DNA from: Paraburkholderia bannensis NBRC 103871
Lineage (GTDB): Bacteria; Pseudomonadota; Gammaproteobacteria; Burkholderiales; Burkholderiaceae
NCBI RefSeq assembly: GCF_000685015.1
Contig: NZ_BAYA01000011.1
Coordinates: 1-60,349, forward strand
DNA length: 60,349 nt
Direction of reading: 5' to 3'
The notes under the pieces were generated by a model. The model was not told where the DNA came from, searched no databases, and worked only from the letters and a program-made list of their open reading frames with translations. Positions 32,823 to 41,706 of this stretch are shown piece after piece. Positions within the stretch are counted from its first letter, which is position 1. Every line of letters begins with the position of its first letter. The position numbers and the translations under genes were made by a program.

Positions 32823-33305
32823 TTAGCGCTTCCTGGGCGGCTTGGCTGCGTCGCTCGCACGGCGGAATTCCTCGATTACGTCCTCGAATTCGGAAACGTC
32901 CTCGAAGCGCCGGTACACGGACGCAAAACGCACAAAGGCCACTTTGTCGAGTTCGCGCAGCTCGCCCATCACGAGTTCGCCCAGGCGCTCGCTGCGCACT
33001 TCGCGCTCGCCGCTACCGAGCAGTTGATACTCGATGCGGGCAACCGCCGCGTCGATCGCGTCGGCAGCAACGGGCCGCTTGCGCAGCGCCAGTTGCATGC
33101 TCGCCATGATCTTGCGGCGGTCGAATTCGGTGCGGCTGCCATCCTTCTTGACGATGGCCGGCATCGCCAGCTCGACCCGCTCGTACGTCGTGAAACGTTT
33201 GTCGCAGGCCGGGCAGCGACGGCGGCGCCGGATCGCGGCGCCGTCCTCGGACACGCGCGAGTCCACCACTTGCGTGTCTTCATGCCGGCAGAAGGGGCAG
33301 CGCAT
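32823..33305 (-). CDS. nrdR: transcriptional repressor NrdR
   Basis: A 160-residue repressor of ribonucleotide reductase genes. N-terminal zinc ribbon Cys3, Cys6, Cys31 and Cys34; then an ATP-cone (VKKDGSRTEFDRRKI, MASMQLALRKRP). NrdR binds dATP/ATP and NrdR boxes. It lies 18 bases after glyA, in the common glyA-nrdR order. The C-terminus is slightly extended and basic. Confidence 0.96.
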   Translation of the reverse strand: MRCPFCRHEDTQVVDSRVSEDGAAIRRRRRCPACDKRFTTYERVELAMPAIVKKDGSRTEFDRRKIMASMQLALRKRPVAADAIDAAVARIEYQLLGSGEREVRSERLGELVMGELRELDKVAFVRFASVYRRFEDVSEFEDVIEEFRRASDAAKPPRKR

Positions 33306-33323
33306 ACGGGCTCGGCGCCTGGC

Positions 33324-34571
33324 TTAGCCGTAGACCGGGAAACGCTTGGTCAGCTCGGACACTTGCGCCTTCACGCGCTCGATCGTTGCTGCGTCTTCCG
33401 GATTGTCGAGCACGTCGGCGATCAGGTTGCCCACCTGCTCGGCTTCCTTCACGCCAAAGCCGCGCGTCGTCATCGCCGGCGAACCCAGGCGGATGCCGCT
33501 CGTCACGAATGGCTTTTCCGGGTCGTTCGGGATCGCGTTCTTGTTCACGGTGATATGCGCGCTGCCCAGCACGGCTTCTGCCGCCTTGCCCGTGATGTTC
33601 TTCGCGCGCAGGTCGACCAGCATGACGTGGCTTTCCGTGCGGCCCGAAACGATGCGCAGGCCGCGCTTGACCAGCGTTTCAGCCAGCACGCGTGCGTTCT
33701 CGACCACTTGCTGCTGGTAGGTCTTGAACTCCGGCGATGCGGCTTCCTTGAACGCCACCGCCTTGCCGGCGATCACGTGCATCAGCGGGCCGCCCTGGAT
33801 ACCGGGGAAAATCGCCGAATTGATGGCCTTTTCGTGCTCGGCCTTCATCAGGATCACGCCGCCGCGCGGGCCGCGCAGGCTCTTATGCGTGGTGGTCGTA
33901 ACGAAGTCGGCGAACGGCACCGGGTTCGGGTAGACGCCCGCTGCGATCAGGCCGGCGTAGTGCGCCATGTCGACCATGAAGTACGCGCCAACGGCCTTCG
34001 CGACTTTGGAAATACGCTCGAAGTCGATGCGCAGCGCGAATGCCGACGCACCCGCGATGATGAGCTTCGGCTTGGTTTCGTGCGCGCGCTTCTCCAGCGC
34101 TTCGTAATCAATGTCTTCGTTCGCGTCGAGGCCATAGCTCACGACGTTGAACCACTTGCCGCTCATGTTGAGCGCCATGCCGTGCGTGAGGTGGCCGCCT
34201 TCGGCGAGGCTCATGCCCATGATGGTGTCGCCCGGCTTGAGCACGGCGAAGAACACGCCCTGGTTGGCCTGCGAACCCGAATTCGGCTGCACGTTGGCGG
34301 CTTCGGCGCCAAACAGCGCCTTGATGCGGTCGATCGCGAGCTGCTCGACGACGTCGACGTTTTCGCAGCCGCCGTAGTAACGCTTGCCCGGATAGCCTTC
34401 GGCGTACTTGTTGGTGAGCTGCGAACCCTGCGCGGCCATGACGGCGGGCGAGGTGTAGTTCTCCGACGCGATCAGTTCGATGTGATCTTCCTGGCGGCGA
34501 TTTTCGGCTTCGATCGCGGCGAAGAGTTCGGGATCGACGTTGGCGATGGTGCTTTCGGCTCTGTCAAACAT
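33324..34571 (-). CDS. glyA: serine hydroxymethyltransferase
   Basis: A 415-residue PLP enzyme interconverting serine and glycine while charging tetrahydrofolate. The PLP lysine is in TTTHKSLRGPRGGVIL, the tyrosine motif is EGYPGKRYYGG, and HYAGLIAAG and the C-terminal R(L)GSPAMTTRG are present. A ZTP riboswitch and promoter lie upstream (34737-34924), linking expression to one-carbon and purine status (ZTP accumulates when 10-formyl-THF is short). It is likely co-transcribed with nrdR. Confidence 0.97.
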   Translation of the reverse strand: MFDRAESTIANVDPELFAAIEAENRRQEDHIELIASENYTSPAVMAAQGSQLTNKYAEGYPGKRYYGGCENVDVVEQLAIDRIKALFGAEAANVQPNSGSQANQGVFFAVLKPGDTIMGMSLAEGGHLTHGMALNMSGKWFNVVSYGLDANEDIDYEALEKRAHETKPKLIIAGASAFALRIDFERISKVAKAVGAYFMVDMAHYAGLIAAGVYPNPVPFADFVTTTTHKSLRGPRGGVILMKAEHEKAINSAIFPGIQGGPLMHVIAGKAVAFKEAASPEFKTYQQQVVENARVLAETLVKRGLRIVSGRTESHVMLVDLRAKNITGKAAEAVLGSAHITVNKNAIPNDPEKPFVTSGIRLGSPAMTTRGFGVKEAEQVGNLIADVLDNPEDAATIERVKAQVSELTKRFPVYG

Positions 34572-34736
34572 ACGGGTTCCGTTAAGTGTGTTCAGGTTGA
34601 CCGGGTCTCGCGCGGAACGCGTAGCGGGTACGCGGCGCTGCTGGCGAAGAGGCCAGCCTTGACGTGGCGGAAGAAGGTACCGCTCACGCGAGGCAGGACA
34701 GCCCGTGCAGCGCTATTGAAAGCGCGCGGATCTCGG

Positions 34737-34885
34737 CTGCCCAGGCGAACGGCAAAACGGCACCCTGCGCTTCACGGTGGGTCGTTCCACCTTGAGCTCC
34801 CGATTGTGCTGCGCGAAGCACAGCTTGCCAGGCAATTGTTACATCTGTTGCCCTTCGAGAACCCTATCGCCAGTCACGCAGGGAT
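34737..34885 (-). ncRNA. ZTP (pfl) riboswitch in the glyA leader
   Basis: On the minus strand in order: P1 5' strand CCCTGCGT (34883-34876), conserved GACTGGCG (34875-34868), a 76-nt insert, P2 hairpin with arms GGTGG / CCACC (34791-34776), GTGAA, P1 3' strand GCGCAGGG (34770-34763, pairing fully with one G-U), and the 3' pseudoknot element CGCCTGGGC (34747-34739). Motif order, the GTGAAGCG junction and location before glyA fit the ZTP/pfl class. The insert contains TGTGCT / AGCACA and GGCAA / TTGCC hairpins and is unusually long. Known members in this class turn on one-carbon genes when ZTP or ZMP binds. The expression platform is not resolved. Confidence 0.85.
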
Positions 34886-34895
34886 TGAGCGCGTT

Positions 34896-34924
34896 AGTGT
34901 ATTGGAACCGTCCATATTAGGCAA
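34896..34924 (-). promoter_or_regulatory. candidate sigma-70 promoter for the glyA leader
   Basis: TTGCCT (34924-34919), a 17-base spacer and TACACT (34901-34896) place a start near 34890, just upstream of riboswitch P1. Confidence 0.5.
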
Positions 34925-35045
34925 CCAGACCGCCTTCGCGCCCCACGAGGCGAGGCTTGCGCGGGTCTTGCCGCTTCCTTGCCGCAGCGCGGCATTGGAA
35001 GTAGGCTTTCCCCTTTCCTCGCCTTCTACCGACCAGGGAGCAAAC

Positions 35046-35792
35046 ATGATTGTCTTCGTCACCGGCGCATCAGCAGGATTCGGCGCCGCCATCGCCCGAG
35101 CCTTTGTGAAGGGCGGCCATCGCGTCGTCGCCACCGCGCGCCGCAAGGACCGTCTCGACGCCCTCGCCGCGGAGCTGGGTGACGCGTTGCTGCCGTTCGA
35201 GCTGGATGTGCGCGACCGCGCCGCAGTCGAAGCCGCACCTGCCGCCCTGCCCCCCGAATTCGCCGACATCGACGTGCTCGTCAACAACGCCGGCCTCGCG
35301 CTTGGCGTCGAACCGGCCCAGAAGGCCGATCTCGACGAGTGGGAAACCATGATCGACACCAATTGCACCGGTCTGGTGCAGGTCACGCACGCGTTCCTGC
35401 CGGGCATGGTCGCGCGCAACCGCGGCCACATCTTCAACCTGGGTTCGGTGGCGGGCCGCTGGCCGTATGCGGGCGGCAATGTCTACGGCGCAACCAAGGC
35501 CTTCGTGCGCCAGTTCAGCCTGAATCTGCGCGCCGACCTCGCGGGCACGGCGCTGCGCGTGACCGACATCGAACCGGGCCTGTGCGGCGGCACCGAATTC
35601 TCGAACGTGCGCTACCGCGGCGACGACTCCAAAGCGGCCAACGTCTATAAGGATGTCGAGCCGCTCACGGCCGAGGACATCGCCGATTCCATCTACTGGA
35701 TCGCCACGCGTCCGGCCCACGTGAACATCAATACGATCGAGCTGATGCCGGTCGCGCAGAGCTTCGCAGGGCTCACCATCCATCGCGGCTAA
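35046..35792 (+). CDS. ydfG: SDR-family oxidoreductase, YdfG-like (3-hydroxy acid/serine dehydrogenase)
   Basis: A 248-residue short-chain dehydrogenase, the length of E. coli YdfG. The cofactor motif TGASAGFGAA is at 6-15 with ARRKDRL for NADP binding. NNAG, the catalytic Ser (LGSVAGRWPYAG) and YGATKAFV follow, and the C-terminus IELMPVAQSFAGL is diagnostic. YdfG-type enzymes oxidise L-serine, L-allo-threonine and 3-hydroxy acids and also reduce malonic semialdehyde. The ATG at 35046 follows an AGGGAG site. It stands divergent from glyA. Confidence 0.92.
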   Translation: MIVFVTGASAGFGAAIARAFVKGGHRVVATARRKDRLDALAAELGDALLPFELDVRDRAAVEAAPAALPPEFADIDVLVNNAGLALGVEPAQKADLDEWETMIDTNCTGLVQVTHAFLPGMVARNRGHIFNLGSVAGRWPYAGGNVYGATKAFVRQFSLNLRADLAGTALRVTDIEPGLCGGTEFSNVRYRGDDSKAANVYKDVEPLTAEDIADSIYWIATRPAHVNINTIELMPVAQSFAGLTIHRG

Positions 35793-35866
35793 AAGCTTTC
35801 AGAATACTTTCTTAGCTCAGTCGTCCGAACGGCGTGGCGGCCGCGCGTTCCGGTAGAATGCGCGGC

Positions 35867-36349
35867 ATGGAAAGATCCACCAGCAAGCCGGATACGGCCC
35901 CAACTCAGGCCGCAGACGGTTTTATTTGGCCAGTCCGCGTCTACTACGAAGACACTGACGCCGGCGGCATCGTGTTTTACGCGAACTACCTGAAGTTCTT
36001 CGAGCGCGCGCGCACCGAATGGCTGCGCGCGTGCGGCGTCGATCAGCGCAGGCTCGCTGAGGAATCGGGCACGCTCTTCGTCGTGCGCAGCACGGCGCTC
36101 GACTACCGGTCGCCCGCCCGTCTCGATGACGTCGTGACGGTCGTCAGCCGCCTCGACAAGCTCGGCCGCGCCTCTGTGGACTTCATGCAGGAAGCGTGGC
36201 GCGGCGACACGCTGCTGGCGACGGGCAAGATCCGCGTTGCCTGCGTCGACGGCGCCGCGATGCGCCCCGCCGCCATTCCAGGTCACGTTTTTGAGGCTCT
36301 GGAACGTGGCATGAAGAAAGTCTTGCCGGTTGTGTCAACGACAACTTAA
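35867..36349 (+). CDS. ybgC: tol-pal system acyl-CoA thioesterase YbgC
   Basis: A 160-residue hotdog-fold thioesterase. YYEDTDAGGIVFYANYLKFF carries the catalytic Asp31; the following Tyr-Ala-Asn replaces the His-Ala-Ser of E. coli. It opens the Tol-Pal cluster as in E. coli. The ATG at 35867 is preferred over a GTG at 35834. The next gene, tolQ, follows after 158 bases. Confidence 0.94.
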   Translation: MERSTSKPDTAPTQAADGFIWPVRVYYEDTDAGGIVFYANYLKFFERARTEWLRACGVDQRRLAEESGTLFVVRSTALDYRSPARLDDVVTVVSRLDKLGRASVDFMQEAWRGDTLLATGKIRVACVDGAAMRPAAIPGHVFEALERGMKKVLPVVSTTT

Positions 36350-36507
36350 CTATTGCCGTTGATTACACCGCCAGTGAACTCGCGCCGGTCATTGCAGGAC
36401 CAAGCTGGGGTCGGCCGCAGCCTTGCCCAGGCTTGCCGTTTGCCTTCGGGAAGCTTCGCTTTGTCTTGCAGCCGCTCGCCCCTCCCGGGACGTCACAACG
36501 AATCTTT

Positions 36508-37185
36508 ATGAACACTACACAAGATCTGTCGATCATTTCACTCGTTCTTAATGCGAGCATACTGGCACAGGCGGTAATGGGACTTCTCCTGTTGCTTTCC
36601 CTGATTTCCTGGACCTTCATCTTCCGCAAGTGGTTTGCGATCCGCCGCGCGCGCAGACAGACCGAGCGCTTCGAGCGCGACTTCTGGTCGGGCGGCGACC
36701 TTCAGGCTCTGTATCAAAGCGCCGCCAACAACCGTCACACGATCGGCGCGCTCGAGCGTATCTTCGAGTCGGGCATGCGCGAATTTCTCAAGGCCAAAGA
36801 GAAACGTCTGAACGATCCGAGCCTCGTGCTCGACGGCGCACGCCGCGCGATGCGCGCAGCGTTCCAGCGCGAGATGGATGCGCTTGAAGCGAACCTCTCG
36901 TTCCTGGCTTCGGTCGGCTCGGTCAGCCCGTACATCGGTCTGTTCGGCACGGTGTGGGGGATCATGAACGCGTTCCGCGGTCTCGCGAACGTGCAGCAGG
37001 CCACGCTCGCGAACGTCGCGCCCGGCATCGCCGAAGCGCTGACGGCCACCGCGATCGGCCTGTTCGCCGCGATTCCGGCTGTCGTTGCTTACAACAGCTA
37101 CGCGCACGACATCGACCGTCTGGCGATCCGCTTCGAAACCTTCATCGAAGAGTTTTCGAACATCCTGCAGCGTCAGGCCCACTAA
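36508..37185 (+). CDS. tolQ: Tol-Pal system proton channel subunit TolQ
   Basis: A 225-residue inner-membrane protein with three transmembrane helices: about 10-35, 130-155 and 165-190. The ExbB/TolQ/MotA motif is clear (SVGSVSPYIGLFGTVWGIMNAF, TATAIGLFAAIPAVVAYN). TolQ and TolR use the proton gradient to energise TolA and maintain outer-membrane constriction at division. It is 18 bases before tolR. Confidence 0.97.
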   Translation: MNTTQDLSIISLVLNASILAQAVMGLLLLLSLISWTFIFRKWFAIRRARRQTERFERDFWSGGDLQALYQSAANNRHTIGALERIFESGMREFLKAKEKRLNDPSLVLDGARRAMRAAFQREMDALEANLSFLASVGSVSPYIGLFGTVWGIMNAFRGLANVQQATLANVAPGIAEALTATAIGLFAAIPAVVAYNSYAHDIDRLAIRFETFIEEFSNILQRQAH

Positions 37186-37203
37186 TCTTCAAAGGAGTCG
37201 AAG

Positions 37204-37650
37204 ATGGCAGGCTCAATGCGTTCGAGCATGCGAGGCAACCGCTCACGCCGTGCGATGGCCGACATCAATGTCGTGCCTTACATCGACGTGATGCTGGTGC
37301 TGCTGGTGATCTTCATGGTGACCGCGCCGCTCGTGGCGCCGTCCATTGTCAATCTGCCGACTGTCGGCGGCGCGTCGCAGCAGCAGCAAGTGCCGCCCGT
37401 GGTGGTGAACATTCGCCCCGACGGCAATCTGAGCGTACGCTACAAGGATGATTCGGGCGCCACGCAGCAGGAAACCATGTCGCGCGCCGATCTCAATGGC
37501 TTTGTCGCCGACCGCGAGCAGAGCCATCCCGACCAGCCGGTCGTGATCGCCGCCGACAAGGCCGTCAAGTACGAGACGGTGATGAACGTGATGTCCGATC
37601 TGAAGGCGCACGGCGTCAAACGTGTCGGACTGCTCGTTAAATCGCAATGA
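37204..37650 (+). CDS. tolR: Tol-Pal system protein TolR
   Basis: A 148-residue ExbD/TolR-family protein: one N-terminal transmembrane helix with the essential Asp (MADINVVPYIDVMLVLLVIFMV; Asp in YIDVML) and a periplasmic domain. AAAGGAG precedes the start. Its final codons overlap the tolA start (ATGA at 37647). Confidence 0.97.
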   Translation: MAGSMRSSMRGNRSRRAMADINVVPYIDVMLVLLVIFMVTAPLVAPSIVNLPTVGGASQQQQVPPVVVNIRPDGNLSVRYKDDSGATQQETMSRADLNGFVADREQSHPDQPVVIAADKAVKYETVMNVMSDLKAHGVKRVGLLVKSQ

Positions 37651-38657
37651 CCCGGAAGAACGAAACGTATCCACTGCAACCGCCTCGCGAGCGCGGCACG
37701 GGACGTGCTATAGCGCTCGCCGTGGTCATGCACGTGCTGCTCGGGTTCTTCCTCTACCACGGCATTCACTGGCAGAACAGCACGCCGGCAGGCGAGGAAG
37801 CGGAACTGTGGACGGAAGTCCCGGATCTCTCCACGCCAAAGCCGTTGCCGCCGCCCGTGCCGGTGCAGCCCGCCCCGCCGCCGCCGAAGACAGAAGACGC
37901 CGACATCGCGTTGCAACAGCAAAAGCGTAAGCAGCAGGAAGCGGCGCGCGAGGCGCAACTGGCCGAACAGCAGCGCGTCAAGCAACAGCAGGAAGCCGAA
38001 GCGAAGCGTCAGCAGCAGCTGGCTGCCCAGCAGGCTGCGCAACTGGCCGCCCAGCAGAAGCAGGCGAAGCTCAAGCAACAGCAGCAGCAAGAGCAGCAAC
38101 AGGCCGCCGAGAAGCTCAAACAGCAGCAACAGCAGCAAGACGCGCTCAAGAAGCAGCAGCAGGAAGAACAGGAACAGAAGCAGGCGAAGCTCGACGCCCA
38201 GAAGAAGGCCGACGCCGAGAAAGCCGCCAAGGCCAAGGCGCAGGCCCAGGCTGACGCCCAGGCGAAGAAGATGGACGCCGAGCGGCGCGCGCGCATCGCG
38301 CAGATGCAAGGTGCGATGGGCGGCGGCGAAGGCTCCAGCGGCAACGGTCTCGCGAAGAGCGGCACTGGCAGCGGTTCCGGCGGCAACGCGGCTTCGGCAG
38401 GTTACTCGGACAAGGTGCAGCGGCGCGTACGTCCGAACATCGTCTGGGCCGGCGACACGTCGGGTCTGGAAACGGTGGTCTCGGTGCATTGCGCGCCTAG
38501 CGGCACGTTGCTTTCCGCGACGATCAAGCGCAGCAGCGGCAACTCGTCATGGGACGACGCAGCACTGCGCGCCGTGCAGCGCTCGGATCCGATGCCGCAA
38601 GACACCGACGGCAAGACACCGTCGAGTTTCTTGATTACCTTGCGCCCGGCAGGTTGA
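37647..38657 (+). CDS. tolA: cell envelope integrity protein TolA
   Basis: A 336-residue protein with an N-terminal membrane anchor (GRAIALAVVMHVLLGFFLYHG) and a short proline-rich stretch. A long Gln/Lys/Ala-rich coiled coil (about 90-215) has dense CAG and AAG codons, followed by a Gly/Ser linker and a C-terminal TonB-like domain (about 255-336). It spans the periplasm linking TolQR to TolB and Pal. It overlaps tolR. A large antisense open frame exists here only because of base bias. Confidence 0.95.
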   Translation: MTRKNETYPLQPPRERGTGRAIALAVVMHVLLGFFLYHGIHWQNSTPAGEEAELWTEVPDLSTPKPLPPPVPVQPAPPPPKTEDADIALQQQKRKQQEAAREAQLAEQQRVKQQQEAEAKRQQQLAAQQAAQLAAQQKQAKLKQQQQQEQQQAAEKLKQQQQQQDALKKQQQEEQEQKQAKLDAQKKADAEKAAKAKAQAQADAQAKKMDAERRARIAQMQGAMGGGEGSSGNGLAKSGTGSGSGGNAASAGYSDKVQRRVRPNIVWAGDTSGLETVVSVHCAPSGTLLSATIKRSSGNSSWDDAALRAVQRSDPMPQDTDGKTPSSFLITLRPAG

Positions 38658-38780
38658 CGGCGCAAGTCAGGGCACAGAAAGCTGGCGCGCGGCAGCAGAC
38701 AAGGAACGATTCGATGCATTTCGGGTCTGTCTGCTGTCCCGCGATGTGACAAATATCGCTTTTTCAGGAAACAGCACAGC

Positions 38781-40073
38781 ATGAAGTTGATGACGAAGCT
38801 TGGCCTGCGTACCCTCGTAGCGTCCTGCCTGCTCGCAGCCGGCGGCGCCGCGAACGCACAACTCAACGTCCTCGTCACCGGCGTGGGCTCCACCCAGTTC
38901 CCGATCGCCACGGCGACTTTCGCCGGCGAGGCGAACTCTCCGCAGCAAGTCGCCGCCATCGTGCGCTCCGACCTCGCGCGCAGCGGCAAATTCACGAACG
39001 TCGATGCGGGCAGCACGCCCGTGTCGGAAAACGACTCGGTCGACCTCGGCGGCTGGAAAGCCAAGGGCGCCAACGCGTTCGTCGCGGGCAGCGTGAACAA
39101 GCTGCCGAACGGCCAGTACGAAGTGCGCTTCAAGCTGTACGACACCGTCAAGGGCGAAAGCCTCGGCGGCCTCGTGCTGCAAAGCCCGCCTGCCGGCCTG
39201 CGCATGAGCGCGCACAAGGTCGCGGACTACATCTACGCGAAGCTGATGGGCGACCGCGGCGTGTTCGCCACGCGTCTGTCGTACGTCATCAAGACGGGCG
39301 GCCGCTATCAGTTGCAGATTTCGGACTCCGACGGACAGGACGCACACATCGCGCTGTCGAGCCCCGAACCGATCATCTCGCCGGCCTGGTCGCCTGACGG
39401 CACCAAGGTCGCCTACGTTTCTTTCGAAAAGAAGAAGCCCATCGTCTACGTGCATGACCTGCCCACGGGGCGGCGCGTCATCATCTCGGATCAGAAGGGC
39501 AACAATTCGGCGCCGGCGTGGTCGCCTGATGGGCGCACGCTTGCCGTCGCCCTCTCGCGCACGGGCAATACGCAGATCTTCGCCGTCAATGCCGACGGCT
39601 CCGGCCTGCATCGCCTGACGCAAGGTACGACGATCGACACGGAACCCACCTACTCTCCTGACGGACGCTCGATTTACTTCACGAGCGATCGCGGTGGCCA
39701 GCCGCAGATTTACAAGATGTCAGCCCAGGGCGAAAGCGCCGGTTCGGCACAACGCGTGACGTTTACCGGCGGCTATAACACGAGCCCGCGAGTCAGCCCG
39801 GACGGCAAGCAACTGGCGTACATCTCGCGCACGGGTGGCGGATTTAAGCTGTACATTCAGGATCTGCAGTCCGGCGTAGCGACCGCCCTGACCGACACGA
39901 CACATGACGAATCGCCCAGCTTCGCGGCGAACGGTCAGTACATTCTTTACGCCACACAGGTGAACGGCCGTGGCGTGCTGGCTGCTGTTTCGACCGACGG
40001 TCGTACGCGGCAAATCCTGTCCGTTCAGGGCGGCAGCGTACGCGAGCCGTCCTGGGGTCCTTTTATGCAATAA
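38781..40073 (+). CDS. tolB: Tol-Pal system beta-propeller protein TolB
   Basis: A 430-residue periplasmic protein with a signal peptide (LVASCLLAAGGAANAQ, cleavage after NAQ/Ala), an N-terminal alpha/beta domain and a C-terminal six-bladed beta-propeller with repeated SPDGxxxAY/F motifs (SPDGTKVAYVSF, SPDGRTLAVALS, SPDGRSIYFTS, SPDGKQLAYIS). It binds TolA and Pal. The ATG is 123 bases after tolA. Confidence 0.97.
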   Translation: MKLMTKLGLRTLVASCLLAAGGAANAQLNVLVTGVGSTQFPIATATFAGEANSPQQVAAIVRSDLARSGKFTNVDAGSTPVSENDSVDLGGWKAKGANAFVAGSVNKLPNGQYEVRFKLYDTVKGESLGGLVLQSPPAGLRMSAHKVADYIYAKLMGDRGVFATRLSYVIKTGGRYQLQISDSDGQDAHIALSSPEPIISPAWSPDGTKVAYVSFEKKKPIVYVHDLPTGRRVIISDQKGNNSAPAWSPDGRTLAVALSRTGNTQIFAVNADGSGLHRLTQGTTIDTEPTYSPDGRSIYFTSDRGGQPQIYKMSAQGESAGSAQRVTFTGGYNTSPRVSPDGKQLAYISRTGGGFKLYIQDLQSGVATALTDTTHDESPSFAANGQYILYATQVNGRGVLAAVSTDGRTRQILSVQGGSVREPSWGPFMQ

Positions 40074-40091
40074 CACTTCAGGAGAGCAACA

Positions 40092-40601
40092 ATGATGTCG
40101 AACAAAGTCCGCCTGGGCCTGGCCGTCTTGATGATCGGTGCGCTGGCAGCGTGTAAGTCGGCTCCGAAGACCGACGAAAACGCGAACGCCGGCTCGATGA
40201 GCACGCAGCCGAACCCGAACGCAGTCGCACAGGTCAACGTCGATCCGCTGAACGATCCGAACAGCCCGCTCGCCAAGCGCAGCGTGTACTTCGACTTCGA
40301 CAGCTACGCAGTCAAGGATGACTACCAGGGCGTCGTGCAAGCACACGCACAGTACCTGAAGACGCATCCGGAACGTCACGTCCTGATCCAGGGCAACACC
40401 GACGAGCGCGGCACGAGCGAGTACAACCTGGCGCTGGGTCAAAAGCGTGCTGAAGCCGTCCGCAAGGCTCTGTCGCTGATGGGCGTGCCTGACTCGCAGA
40501 TGGAAGCCGTCAGCCTCGGCAAGGAAAAGCCGACGGCAACTGGCCACGACGAAGCATCGTGGGCGCAGAACCGCCGCGCTGACCTCGTGTACCAACAGTA
40601 A
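40092..40601 (+). CDS. pal: peptidoglycan-associated lipoprotein Pal
   Basis: A 169-residue outer-membrane lipoprotein. Lipobox LAAC at 18-21 gives a lipidated Cys21. The OmpA-like C-terminal domain (about 60-165; SVYFDFDSYAVKDDYQG, GNTDERGTSEYNLALGQKRA) binds peptidoglycan. AGGAG is 8 bases upstream of the tandem ATGs. It lies 18 bases after tolB. Confidence 0.98.
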   Translation: MMSNKVRLGLAVLMIGALAACKSAPKTDENANAGSMSTQPNPNAVAQVNVDPLNDPNSPLAKRSVYFDFDSYAVKDDYQGVVQAHAQYLKTHPERHVLIQGNTDERGTSEYNLALGQKRAEAVRKALSLMGVPDSQMEAVSLGKEKPTATGHDEASWAQNRRADLVYQQ

Positions 40602-40625
40602 TCTGAGCATTGGATGAAGGGGCGT

Positions 40626-41375
40626 ATGTCGCACCGTTTCTCCCCGCTGCGCTTTGCCGCAGCCGCCTGCGTGGCTGGCGTCGCCTTTTCGGCGCTGCCG
40701 GCCCACGCGGGTCTCTTCGACGACGATCAAGCACGCCAGGCGATTCTCGACCTGCGTGCGAAGACGGATAACCTGAACAGCCAGTTGTCGGCTGCCCAGC
40801 GCACGATCCTCGATCAGTCCAACCGTATCGACCAGCTCAACCAGCAGGTCGCGACGCTGCGCGGACAGAACGAGGATCTCGGCAATGAGCTGACGACGCT
40901 CGCGAAGCAGCAGAAGGACTACTACACGGACCTGGACACGCGTCTCAAGAAGTTCGAGCCGCAACAGGAAACCGTGGACGGCGTGCAAGGCACGGTTCAG
41001 CCGGGTGAGATGGACGCGTTCAACTCCGCCTCCACGCAGTTTCGCAACGGCGACTTCAAGCAGGCCGCCGCGTCGTTCCGCAGCTTCATCTCGAAGTTCC
41101 CGCAGAGCCCGTATCAGCCGACCGCGCAGTACTGGCTCGGCAACGCGCTCTACGCGCTGAAGGACTACAAAGGGTCGACCGCGACCTGGCAGAACGTCGT
41201 CAGCAAGTATCCGCAGCATCCGCGCGCGCCTGAGGCGCTCATGGCGATTGCGAACAATCAGATCGAGCAGGGGCAAAAGGCTGCGGCCAAGCGCACGCTC
41301 GAGCAGATCGTTTCGCAGTACGGCAGCTCGGATGTAGCGCAGGCGGCGCAGAGCAAGCTCTCGCAGCTGAAGTGA
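40626..41375 (+). CDS. cpoB: cell division coordinator CpoB (YbgF)
   Basis: A 249-residue periplasmic protein: signal peptide (LRFAAAACVAGVAFSALPAHA), a coiled-coil trimerisation region (about 35-95) and C-terminal TPR repeats (about 125-245). It couples Tol-Pal constriction to PBP1B septal synthesis in E. coli. The ATG at 40626 is favoured by AAGGGGCGT directly before it; an in-frame ATG at 40614 is the alternative. It is the last gene of the tol operon. Confidence 0.95.
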   Translation: MSHRFSPLRFAAAACVAGVAFSALPAHAGLFDDDQARQAILDLRAKTDNLNSQLSAAQRTILDQSNRIDQLNQQVATLRGQNEDLGNELTTLAKQQKDYYTDLDTRLKKFEPQQETVDGVQGTVQPGEMDAFNSASTQFRNGDFKQAAASFRSFISKFPQSPYQPTAQYWLGNALYALKDYKGSTATWQNVVSKYPQHPRAPEALMAIANNQIEQGQKAAAKRTLEQIVSQYGSSDVAQAAQSKLSQLK

Positions 41376-41432
41376 TGCGCCGCGGGCGCTAGCGATTGCG
41401 TCTGCACCTGTATTGCACTTGCATGTGTATCG

Positions 41433-41485
41433 AAGGGCCCGGAAAACGTCGGCAGGTTTGGCGTGTTTCGGGCCTTTTCTTTTTT
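41433..41485 (+). terminator. probable tol-pal operon terminator
   Basis: GGCCCG (41436-41441) and CGGGCC (41469-41474) form a stem with an intervening loop, followed by TTTTCTTTTTT. Confidence 0.5.
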
Positions 41486-41588
41486 CGCCTGTCCTGTTTC
41501 AGACGCGTTTTTTTAGGCAAATAACAGGGAATCCGGCTGAGTCAGTTGACAGCCTCCTGATGCCTCGCTATAATCCCGCTTCTCTTTT

Positions 41589-41664
41589 GGGTCGTTAGCT
41601 CAGCTGGTAGAGCAGCGGACTTTTAATCCGTTGGTCACAGGTTCGAATCCCGTACGGCCTACCA
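41589..41664 (+). tRNA. tRNA-Lys (TTT)
   Basis: A 76-base tRNA including encoded CCA (41662-41664). Acceptor stem GGGTCGT pairs with ACGGCCT through one G-U-type pair, D arm GCTCAGCTGGTAGAGC, anticodon loop CTTTTAA with TTT at 41622-41624, and T arm CACAGGTTCGAATCCCGT are all regular. It follows the tol-pal-cpoB cluster as the lysT group does in E. coli. Confidence 0.97.
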
Positions 41665-41677
41665 AAGATACTGCGAG

Positions 41678-41706
41678 AAGCCCGGTCATTGCGACCGGGC
41701 TTTTTG
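41678..41706 (+). terminator. tRNA-Lys terminator
   Basis: GCCCGGTC / GACCGGGC stem with ATTGC loop, then TTTTT. Confidence 0.92.

Noticed and set aside
34700..34920. 6S RNA on the plus strand of the glyA leader
   Set aside because: The inverted repeats looked rod-like and one segment resembles a 6S motif. But the plus strand gives a C-A mismatch where the minus strand has a G-U pair, and the minus strand holds the ZTP core motifs in order.
32784..35792. 1002-codon plus-strand open frame
   Set aside because: It is antisense to nrdR and glyA over most of its length. Only the last 248 codons (from 35046) are a gene; the rest is a GC-bias shadow.
37440..38489. long minus-strand frame opposite tolA
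   Set aside because: Leu/Leu-rich translation arises from the CAG/AAG-rich coiled-coil codons of tolA on the other strand.
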